DNA from: Shewanella oneidensis MR-1
GTDB taxonomy: Bacteria; Pseudomonadota; Gammaproteobacteria; Enterobacterales; Shewanellaceae
Direction of reading: 5' to 3'
Length of the DNA stretch: 64,000 nt
NCBI RefSeq assembly: GCF_000146165.2
Contig: NC_004347.2
Coordinates: 1-64,000 of the forward strand
A program made the translations under genes and the position numbers. A model generated the notes under the pieces. The model did no database searches and was not told the origin of the DNA. It saw nothing but the letters and a program-made list of their open reading frames with translations. This document shows positions 57,844 to 64,000 of the stretch, piece by piece. Position 1 is the first letter of the stretch. Each line of letters begins with the position of its first letter.

Positions 57844-58104
57844 GTTGTCGGCGGCAGTTATGCGCAGTGCTGCATAGTCAACGAATTGTGCAGCCATAGC
57901 GTCATCATTGTTTGGCATACTAATCCTGCGGTCACTAAGGGCTTAAATTAAGTATTTAGATTGACTTCAAAAGTACCCCGTTAAGGGAGCGTTGGGACGG
58001 TACTGAGATCTCATACAGGCATCAAAGCACAAGCCCGAGCGAAATAGACAAATAAGCCAGCCATGAAAGCGCTGGCATAACATTGATAGGATAGGTAGGA
58101 AATT

Positions 58105-58578
58105 ATGGCTGAAGTAGCAAACAACGAACAACAAGCCCCACAATTCAACATCCAACGTGTTTACACTAAAGATGTTTCTTTCGAAACACCTAACAGCCCA
58201 GCGGTATTCCAAAAAGAATGGAATCCAGAAGTTAAGTTAGATTTAGACACTCGCAGCGCTAAATTAGCCGATGACGTGTATGAAGTGGTTCTGTCTTTGA
58301 CTGTGACTGCACAAAACGGCGGCGAAACTGCATTCCTGTGTGAAGTACAGCAAGCAGGTATCTTCTCAATTGCAGGTCTGACTGAGCCACAACTGGCTCA
58401 CTCATTAGGCGCATACTGCCCTAACATCCTATTCCCATATGCGCGTGAAGCGGTTGGTAGCTTAGTGGGTCGTGGTACTTTCCCACAATTGAACTTAGCG
58501 CCAGTAAACTTCGACGCTCTGTTTGCCCAATACGTGCAACAACGTCAAGCCGCAGCCGCTGAAGAAGCTAACGCTTAA
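58105..58578 (+). CDS. secB: Protein-export chaperone SecB
   Basis: 157 residues. Tetrameric chaperone that hands unfolded preproteins to Sec[20 protein letters not shown] and the C-terminal [25 protein letters not shown] sequence are the family's hallmarks. A clear AGGA-type site precedes ATG 58105. Four bases before gpsA. Confidence 0.98.
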   Translation: MAEVANNEQQAPQFNIQRVYTKDVSFETPNSPAVFQKEWNPEVKLDLDTRSAKLADDVYEVVLSLTVTAQNGGETAFLCEVQQAGIFSIAGLTEPQLAHSLGAYCPNILFPYAREAVGSLVGRGTFPQLNLAPVNFDALFAQYVQQRQAAAAEEANA

Positions 58579-58582
58579 TTAC

Positions 58583-59599
58583 ATGAATAACTCTGCCGAT
58601 ATCACGGTATTAGGGGCGGGCTCATATGGCACCGCCCTTGCCATCTCTTTAGCCAGCAATGGTCATAAGACCTTGTTGTGGGGGCACGATCCTGCCCATA
58701 TGCAGACTCTTGCAGAGGATAAATGCAACCAAGCATTCTTGCCTGGTATTGCTTTTCCCGAGTGTTTACATATCGAAGCCGATTTAGCCAAAGCCTTAGC
58801 CGCCAGCAATAACGTGCTGGTTGTCGTGCCTAGCCATGTGTTTGGCACGGTACTGGCCCAAGCCAAACCTTTGTTGCGCCAAGATGCACGCATCGTATGG
58901 GCGACCAAAGGGCTCGAGCCTGAAACCGGACGTTTGCTGCAAGATGTGGCCCGTGATGTGTTAGGCGAGCAATATCCGCTGGCGGTATTGTCTGGGCCAA
59001 CCTTTGCGAAGGAATTAGCCATGGGTTTACCTACGGCGATTTCAGTTGCAGGCACTTGTCCTCAATTTACCGCTGAGTTAGTGGAATTGCTGCACAGCCC
59101 TAAACGTTTACGGGTTTACGCCAACGACGACTTTATCGGCCTGCAATTAGGCGGCGCGGTAAAGAACGTTATCGCGATTGGCGCGGGGATGTCTGACGGT
59201 ATTGGCTTTGGTGCCAACGCCAGAACGGCTTTAATCACCCGCGGTTTAGTCGAGTTAACCCGCTTAGGCGAAGCCTTAGGCGCCAGCACCGCTACCTTTA
59301 TGGGCATGGCTGGATTAGGTGACCTAGTGCTGACTTGTACCGACAACCAATCCCGTAACCGCCGCTTTGGTTTAGCCTTAGGTAAAGGCTGCGATGTGGA
59401 TACCGCCCAGGTTGAAATTGGCCAAGTGGTTGAGGGTTATCGCAATACTAAAGAAGTGTTTACGCTAGCCAAACGTCTTGGTGTTGAAATGCCGATCACT
59501 GAGCAGATTTACCAAGTTTTGTATCAAGGTAAATCACCAGTTGATGCCGCAAAAGAACTGCTCGGTAGAGAGAAGAAATCAGAAACGCCTACGCAATAA
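58583..59599 (+). CDS. gpsA: Glycerol-3-phosphate dehydrogenase [NAD(P)+]
   Basis: 338 residues from ATG 58583 ([16 protein letters not shown]), rather than an upstream start at 58523 inside secB. Makes sn-glycerol-3-phosphate for phospholipids. Rossmann [25 protein letters not shown] and the catalytic Lys in [12 protein letters not shown]. Coupled to secB. Confidence 0.97.
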   Translation: MNNSADITVLGAGSYGTALAISLASNGHKTLLWGHDPAHMQTLAEDKCNQAFLPGIAFPECLHIEADLAKALAASNNVLVVVPSHVFGTVLAQAKPLLRQDARIVWATKGLEPETGRLLQDVARDVLGEQYPLAVLSGPTFAKELAMGLPTAISVAGTCPQFTAELVELLHSPKRLRVYANDDFIGLQLGGAVKNVIAIGAGMSDGIGFGANARTALITRGLVELTRLGEALGASTATFMGMAGLGDLVLTCTDNQSRNRRFGLALGKGCDVDTAQVEIGQVVEGYRNTKEVFTLAKRLGVEMPITEQIYQVLYQGKSPVDAAKELLGREKKSETPTQ

Positions 59600-59637
59600 A
59601 ACGCGAGCCGTGATGATGCTGTAATGCTGAATAACAT

Positions 59638-59666
59638 AAAGGGTGCTAAAATAGCGCCCTTTTTTA
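59638..59666 (+). terminator. secB-gpsA terminator
   Basis: Stem GGGTGCTA (59641-59648) / TAGCGCCC (59652-59659), one GU wobble, loop AAA, T-run. Confidence 0.85.
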
Positions 59667-59948
59667 TACATGGACTTCTGGTGCAAGAAGTATCCCCGAT
59701 AGCCATGGCCCTTGATGTTCCCGACATCAGACGAGCATTTCCTCCATCCCTGGAGGTCAGATGGTGAAAGAGGGGATTAATGTCCGATCGCCATCGCCTT
59801 AATGTGACAGGCAGCAGTCGGGTATTGGCTGTATCCATTAAGGCTGAATGCGGAATATTTACCCCAGTATCAAAGACCAATACCGTAACTAAGTCTTTGA
59901 ACAATATGGGATGATAGGCAATAGCCAAATCAATTTTTCGACTGGAGT
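59667..59948. other. Intergenic region with hairpin repeat
   Basis: About 280 bases with no convincing gene; a 134-residue minus-strand frame here is rejected. It holds the hairpin repeat at 59739-59758. Confidence 0.6.
59739..59758. repeat. Small hairpin repeat (copy also at 50902-50921)
   Basis: TTCCTCC-A-TCCCTGGAGGTC; 19 of 20 bases match the sequence at 50902-50921 in the 23S-5S spacer. CCTCCA/TGGAGG form a 6-bp stem with loop TCCC. Confidence 0.5.
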
Positions 59949-61139
59949 ATGAGTGTGAAACATCATGATGTGATTATTATCGGAGCCGGCGCCGCAGGAT
60001 TAATGTGTGCAGCAACAGCAGGTTACCGAGGTCGTGATGTACTGGTACTCGATAATGCCAAGCAGGCTGGGCGTAAAATACTCATCAGCGGTGGCGGCCG
60101 TTGTAACTTTACCAACCTTAAAGTCGAACCCGCCAACTTTATCTGTGGCAACCCGCACTTTGTAAAATCGGCATTGGCGCGTTATCCCTCGCAGCAGTTT
60201 ATCGAACTGGTTGAGCGCCACGGCATTGAATACCACGAGCGCGACCATGGCCAGTTGTTTTGTAATGACTCGGCTAAAGAGATAGTCACTATGCTGCTCA
60301 CCGAATGCGAATGGGCGGGCGTGAGTATTAAGCTGCGTACCGATATTTTATCCGTTGGTAAAAACGAGGCCGGCCGCTTTGAGCTAAACACCTCAAATGG
60401 CGAGTTAAGTTGTGACTCATTAGTTATCGCCACCGGCGGTTTATCTATGCCAAAACTTGGCGCTACGCCTTACGGTTATCAATTGGCCGAGCAGTTTGGC
60501 CTTAAGGTATTGCCAACTCACGCGGGTCTAGTGCCTTTTACTTGGCACAGCGAGGATAAAATTCGCTTCGAACCGCTGTCGGGCATTGCCGTACCGAGCC
60601 GTATTACCGCCAAAGATGGCACCGCCTTTAGCGAAGCCTTGCTCTTTACCCACAGAGGCTTATCCGGCCCCGCCATTTTGCAGATTTCCAACTATTGGAA
60701 GGCGGGCGAAACCATAAAAATCAATCTATTACCCAATATGGATGCCGCACAGGCCATAGAGCAACAACTGGCCGCACATCCCAAACAGAGTCTGCGCAAC
60801 ACCTTAAGCCTGTGGTTACCTAAGCGGCTGGTGGAAGTGTTATTTGATGAGGTATTACTCAACAAAGCTTTAAATCAACTGGTTCATGCAGAGCGCGCCA
60901 AGTTAGTCGACGACCTGCACCGCTGGACAGTCTTAATGAATGGCACCGAAGGCTATCGCACCGCCGAAGTGACACTAGGCGGTGTGGATACCCATGAACT
61001 GTCCTCCAAAACCATGGAAGCCATTAAAGTCCCCGGCCTGTTTTTTATTGGGGAAGTGATGGATGTCAGCGGTTGGTTAGGCGGCTTTAACTTCCAATGG
61101 GCTTGGGCATCTGGAGTGGCTGCAGGAAAGGCGGTGTAG
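59949..61139 (+). CDS. YhiN/HI0933-type FAD-dependent oxidoreductase
   Basis: 396 residues. N-terminal GxGxxG FAD motif IIGAGAAGLMCAATAG, then GGRCNFTNL, VIATGGLSMPKLGATPYGYQLAEQF and C-terminal FFIGEVMDVSGWLGGFNFQWAW, all family hallmarks. Start ATG 59949, GGAG upstream. Oxidised substrate unknown. Confidence 0.88.
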   Translation: MSVKHHDVIIIGAGAAGLMCAATAGYRGRDVLVLDNAKQAGRKILISGGGRCNFTNLKVEPANFICGNPHFVKSALARYPSQQFIELVERHGIEYHERDHGQLFCNDSAKEIVTMLLTECEWAGVSIKLRTDILSVGKNEAGRFELNTSNGELSCDSLVIATGGLSMPKLGATPYGYQLAEQFGLKVLPTHAGLVPFTWHSEDKIRFEPLSGIAVPSRITAKDGTAFSEALLFTHRGLSGPAILQISNYWKAGETIKINLLPNMDAAQAIEQQLAAHPKQSLRNTLSLWLPKRLVEVLFDEVLLNKALNQLVHAERAKLVDDLHRWTVLMNGTEGYRTAEVTLGGVDTHELSSKTMEAIKVPGLFFIGEVMDVSGWLGGFNFQWAWASGVAAGKAV

Positions 61140-61361
61140 TCTCTGTCGGCACAGAAGAGTGCTGCTAATCTTTCTATCAACTTTTAATGTAAAACGCTTG
61201 GTTCAGTGAATCAGGCCTGTTTAATTGCTTAATACACAAAATCTTGCAACTTTGCGCTAGGTCCAGTTTCTAATAAATCATCGACTATAGATTGCTTTAT
61301 ATAATTTTTAATGAATTAACATTACAAAACTGGACTCTAGTTTCCACACTCTTTAGCTGCT
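61140..61361. other. Intergenic region with a 9-bp inverted repeat
   Basis: 222 bases with no gene. GTCCAGTTT (61261-61269) and AAACTGGAC (61327-61335) flank a 57-base AT-rich stretch. No obvious terminator for the flavoprotein gene. Confidence 0.5.
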
Positions 61362-63077
61362 TTAGCCTTGCGGTAGAGTATCTAATAGTTCTTTAAACCA
61401 CTCTTTATTCCTTACAAAATCCAAGTCCGTATCAGTGTTCAAATGGTTTTTATCAGGTAAGGTTTTTGCCTTATAGCAGGCAAAGAGTTCCTCTTTACAA
61501 TTTAAGTCATCATGCAGTAAAGAGTATAGGCAAGCTAAGTTATAGTTTGGTTGATTGGCGACTGAGCGGGCTTGAATGAGCTTAGATTTTGACTCTTCAA
61601 ATAACTCTGTTTTTTGTTGTAGCTTCGCTAAGTCTAAAAGGGCACCCCCCCAGTTGCTAATAGCTTCATGGTCGTCAGGCTTAATAGCCAAGGCTGCCTC
61701 ATACTTTTCAATACTTTGCTCAAATAAGGCTGGTTCTTGTTTGAGCTGCGCTAAGTCTGAAAGTACATTTCCCCAGTTGAAAAGAGCATCATGCATGTCA
61801 GGCTTAATCGCTAACGCGGCCTGATACTTTTCAAGACTCTGCTCAAATAAGGCTGGCTCTTGTTTAAGCTGCGCTAAGTCTGAAAGGGCATTTCCCCAGT
61901 TGTTAAGGGCTTCATGCATGTCAGGCTTAATTGCCAAAGCGGCCTGATACTTTTCAAAACTTTGCTCAAATAACTTCGGCTGCTGCGCTTTTTTAGCTTG
62001 TTCTACTAATAGGTCCCCAAGTGCGATTTCTGCCCACGCAACGACCGCTTTTTCTTCTTCGTCCAGCTCTGTACCTTTGGCCAGAGCTATGAGCTCATTG
62101 TACTTACCTTTCATCAAGAGTAGTTCAAAGTTTGGTCTCGCTCTTTGCTCTCTCTCTTCTTGAGATTTTCTTAGCATACTTCGAGTTGAAGCCAGAATAT
62201 CAAGTTCGTTGTGCTGTTGGGTTGGAAATTCAAGCACTGGTTCCAACTGATCCAATAAGTGGCCATATGGGTCGTCAAACGCTTTTGGAGGAAAACATTC
62301 TAATTCTTGGGCAAGTTCGATAAAAAATCGATCGGCATCTTCATGGTGCAAGTAGTGCGCAACATTGTTGGGAGCAATAAGATTCTCATTAACATGATGT
62401 GGAGCTTTCTCACTACGGCCAACCCAGAATAATCTTTTCTGATCGGTAAATTTATCTTTTAAAAGCGGGAAAAATGCATCTGCATTGCCGCTATAGCCAA
62501 TGAAAATACTAGGGGATTGGTTCAGTGTGTTTGCAACAAACTGACTAAGCTTTTCCGCATGCCGTTTAGTTTCTTCCTCAGTATTAAGCTGAACAAAGCC
62601 ATGACTTTGCCCATGTAGGTGAACAATCGAGGGATCGATAATCAGGCTCAATAAATCTAAGTTTGCCGAGGTAAAGTCGTAAATTGATGGGTAAAGACCG
62701 AGAAGGCCACAGCTTCTTGAAAGGATATTATCAAAGTTAAAGGTCAAGACTCTTTGGATATATCCCTTCTCCAACAGTAAGGCTTGTACAATATGAGCCC
62801 AGTTAATTCTTGCCTTTTGAATATAATCTTGTAGTAACTCTCGTCTGTCATCTTTTGTCAGCGCAGCCATGCAGCGACCATAATCATATCTATCTGTTGC
62901 TGAGAGCGCTTTTAGGTCGAGAGCATGCTTTTCGTTAATTTCATTCACCAGCTCAGAGGCCAGTGGAATGCCAGCGCTCTTTGAGCAACCCGCGCCGGTA
63001 AACAGAACAAAAGGTTTATTATCTCTCTTCGCTCGTCGCATATATTCGGCGAGGTCTTTAACGTCGTAGCTACTCAT
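61362..63077 (-). CDS. SIR2-family NADase-like protein with TPR repeats (putative defence gene)
   Basis: 571 residues, starting ATG 63077. SIR2-like N-terminal domain (about 15-250): NAD loop FTGAGCSKSAGIP (26-38), TFNFD (112-116) with catalytic-type Asn114, and VHLHG (152-156) with His155. The middle links to TPR-like helices (about 310-495); residues 370-410, 411-451 and 452-492 are 41-residue near-identical units, and a fourth, degenerate one follows. No transmembrane segment. Stand-alone SIR2-TPR proteins include NAD+-depleting abortive-infection effectors, so this may be one; a regulatory deacetylase is less likely. Nothing around it is a core gene, and a transposase remnant lies upstream. 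Confidence 0.85.
   Translation of the reverse strand: MSSYDVKDLAEYMRRAKRDNKPFVLFTGAGCSKSAGIPLASELVNEINEKHALDLKALSATDRYDYGRCMAALTKDDRRELLQDYIQKARINWAHIVQALLLEKGYIQRVLTFNFDNILSRSCGLLGLYPSIYDFTSANLDLLSLIIDPSIVHLHGQSHGFVQLNTEEETKRHAEKLSQFVANTLNQSPSIFIGYSGNADAFFPLLKDKFTDQKRLFWVGRSEKAPHHVNENLIAPNNVAHYLHHEDADRFFIELAQELECFPPKAFDDPYGHLLDQLEPVLEFPTQQHNELDILASTRSMLRKSQEEREQRARPNFELLLMKGKYNELIALAKGTELDEEEKAVVAWAEIALGDLLVEQAKKAQQPKLFEQSFEKYQAALAIKPDMHEALNNWGNALSDLAQLKQEPALFEQSLEKYQAALAIKPDMHDALFNWGNVLSDLAQLKQEPALFEQSIEKYEAALAIKPDDHEAISNWGGALLDLAKLQQKTELFEESKSKLIQARSVANQPNYNLACLYSLLHDDLNCKEELFACYKAKTLPDKNHLNTDTDLDFVRNKEWFKELLDTLPQG
61602..61970 (-). repeat. Three 123-bp tandem repeats encoding 41-residue TPR-like units
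   Basis: Units begin at Phe370, Phe411 and Phe452 of the SIR2-TPR protein (FEQS-EKY-AALAIKPD pattern). Copies 1 and 2 are almost identical in DNA as well; copy 3 is more diverged. Confidence 0.85.
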
Positions 63078-63428
63078 TAACCATCCATTAATTTTTAAGT
63101 TAATGTTTTATAAATATTTTGAAAATAAATATCAAGTCTAAACAACAATACGTAGGACAGCAGCCTTGTAAACTGAAGTGAAGATGATGGGCAACACTGG
63201 ACGCCTAGCCTTAATCGCGCGTTAGTTAATCTCCAGCTATGGCTTGGTTAAGCATTAAACACGGAGGTTTGTATGCCGCGCTCTCGCACAACTCAGATAA
63301 GTCTTGAAGATATTCCCTTTTGCCTACTTGGCGCATGACACAGTTGCACTTCTGCGGGTATATGCTCTCAATGGCGCCAACTAGACTTAAGCTATACTGG
63401 TAATGCTGCTTTTTTATCTGAGGAGCGC
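63078..63428. other. Intergenic region with transposase remnant
   Basis: About 350 bases. Apart from the remnant at 63273-63338 I see no gene. It separates the SIR2-TPR gene (leftward) from the partial solute-binding gene (rightward). Confidence 0.6.
63273..63338 (+). pseudogene. 5' remnant of a transposase gene (REP-associated/IS200-like Y1 family)
   Basis: A strong GGAGG (63263-63267) leads to ATG 63273 and the short peptide MPRSRTTQISLEDIPF, then CLLGA and a stop at 63336. The first 16 residues match, from memory, the N-terminus of Y1-type transposases common in Shewanella (MPRxRxTQISLxDxPFYHC). The rest of the gene is absent. Likely scar of an old insertion. Confidence 0.6.
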
Positions 63429-64000
63429 ATGGTGATTAAATTTTTGAAAAAAATGCTTATTTGTCTACTGGGAGCCGCCAGTCCGCTTGCGGCAGAGCCT
63501 CTGGTCATTGGTGCCGAAGATGACTGGGCTCCCTATTGCGCTCTGGATAAGCAGAGTGGACAACCTCTCGGCCTGGCTCCGGAGCTGGTCAAGGCGGTAT
63601 TTGCTACCGAGAAACTCGAGATTGCTTTTCGTCCTCTTCCCTTCGCCCGTTGTATGCACGATGCGAAAAGCGGCAAAGTTGTGGGTTGTTTCAACGCGAC
63701 CATTACCGAAGAAAATCGCAACCAGTACTATTGGCATAAAACCCCGATGTTTGAAGAGGATCTTGCCATCTTCGCTCTTGCTAGCGAGCCGAACCGAGAT
63801 CTCCAACTCTCCTCGCTAGAGGGGAAGAGGGTTGGGATTACTCTGGGTTACACCTATCCCACCGATTTTATGGATAACACTAAGATCACCCGTTTTGAGG
63901 CTAAATCGGATGCTCAGATCCTCGAAATGCTGGTGCGTGGCCGAGTCGACTACATTCTGATGAATGGTATGCCGGGTTACCTGCAGATCCAGCAGAGGCA
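63429..64000 (+). CDS. Transporter substrate-binding protein (SBP family 3), truncated by window end
   Basis: Begins at ATG 63429 with AGGAG at 63421-63425 and stays open to the window end (190 codons plus). Signal peptide: MVIKFLKKMLICLLGAASPLAA-EP. Mature part resembles periplasmic amino-acid-binding proteins: LVIGAEDDWAPYCALDKQSGQPLGLAPELVKAVF and the GKRVGITLGYTYP and MLVRGRVDYILMNG segments. Ligand unknown. None of its 22 visible leucine codons is TTA, unlike the core genes, which hints at transfer. Confidence 0.85.
   Translation, partial: MVIKFLKKMLICLLGAASPLAAEPLVIGAEDDWAPYCALDKQSGQPLGLAPELVKAVFATEKLEIAFRPLPFARCMHDAKSGKVVGCFNATITEENRNQYYWHKTPMFEEDLAIFALASEPNRDLQLSSLEGKRVGITLGYTYPTDFMDNTKITRFEAKSDAQILEMLVRGRVDYILMNGMPGYLQIQQR

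Noticed and set aside
59524..59928. 134-residue minus-strand frame between gpsA and the flavoprotein
   Set aside because: Overlaps gpsA 3' end and its terminator; low complexity, no recognised domain.
61602..61970. Tandem 123-bp repeats as a possible CRISPR or satellite
   Set aside because: Repeats are in frame with the TPR protein, 123 bases long and without spacers.

Overview
The window is chromosomal DNA of a Shewanella, very probably S. oneidensis or a close relative. It opens inside the replication origin. The peptide transporter beside the origin has, as far as I can recall it, the sequence of the crystallised S. oneidensis transporter PepTSo. The rest is gammaproteobacterial housekeeping synteny: rpmH/dnaA-dnaN-recF-gyrB, fadBA/pepQ-yigZ-trkH-hemG, def-fmt-rsmB-trkA, dprA-smg-yrdD-tsaC-aroE-yrdB-yrdA followed by an rRNA operon, and gpmM-envC-yibQ/yibN-secB-gpsA.

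Layout. Positions 1-333 are the right part of oriC (DnaA boxes, 13 GATC sites), followed by mioC. Then come pepT and the leftward block rpmH-rnpA-yidD-yidC-mnmE. The GATC-rich dnaA control region drives dnaA-dnaN-recF-gyrB. From 13 to 23 kb lie a GST-like gene, an HDOD gene, glyQS, tag, a large secreted propeller/amidohydrolase protein, a MOSC protein and tusA. Between 10.6 and 23.2 kb there are four parS-type centromere sites and one near-match. From 23 to 35 kb lie fadBA, pepQ, yigZ and two different trkH-hemG pairs around a persulfide-sensor-like ArsR regulator, then trkA. From 35 to 45 kb lie the rsmB-fmt-def block, a LysM gene with dprA-smg, then yrdD, tsaC, hemF, a truncated haemoglobin gene, aroE and yrdB/yrdA. 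A complete rrn operon (16S-23S-5S-tRNA-Asp) occupies about 45.6-51.3 kb, with two promoters, boxA elements and no spacer tRNA. From 51.7 to 59.6 kb lie ykgJ, nsrR, gpmM-envC-ctp-yibQ, a rhodanese gene, secB and gpsA.

The last 4 kb (59.9-64 kb) look accessory. They hold a YhiN-type flavoprotein, a stand-alone SIR2-TPR protein that is the best candidate here for an undescribed NAD-depleting defence gene, the 5' stump of a transposase, and a solute-binding-protein gene cut by the window edge whose leucine codon use is unlike the core genes.

Together the window shows coupled replication initiation and segregation (oriC, dnaA, parS), translation and membrane biogenesis, K+ uptake, haem synthesis with both oxygen-dependent (hemF) and quinone-linked (two hemG) enzymes, and envelope/division functions. 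Coordinates and motif positions were read by eye. Family assignments rest on recognised motifs and gene order, not on a search.
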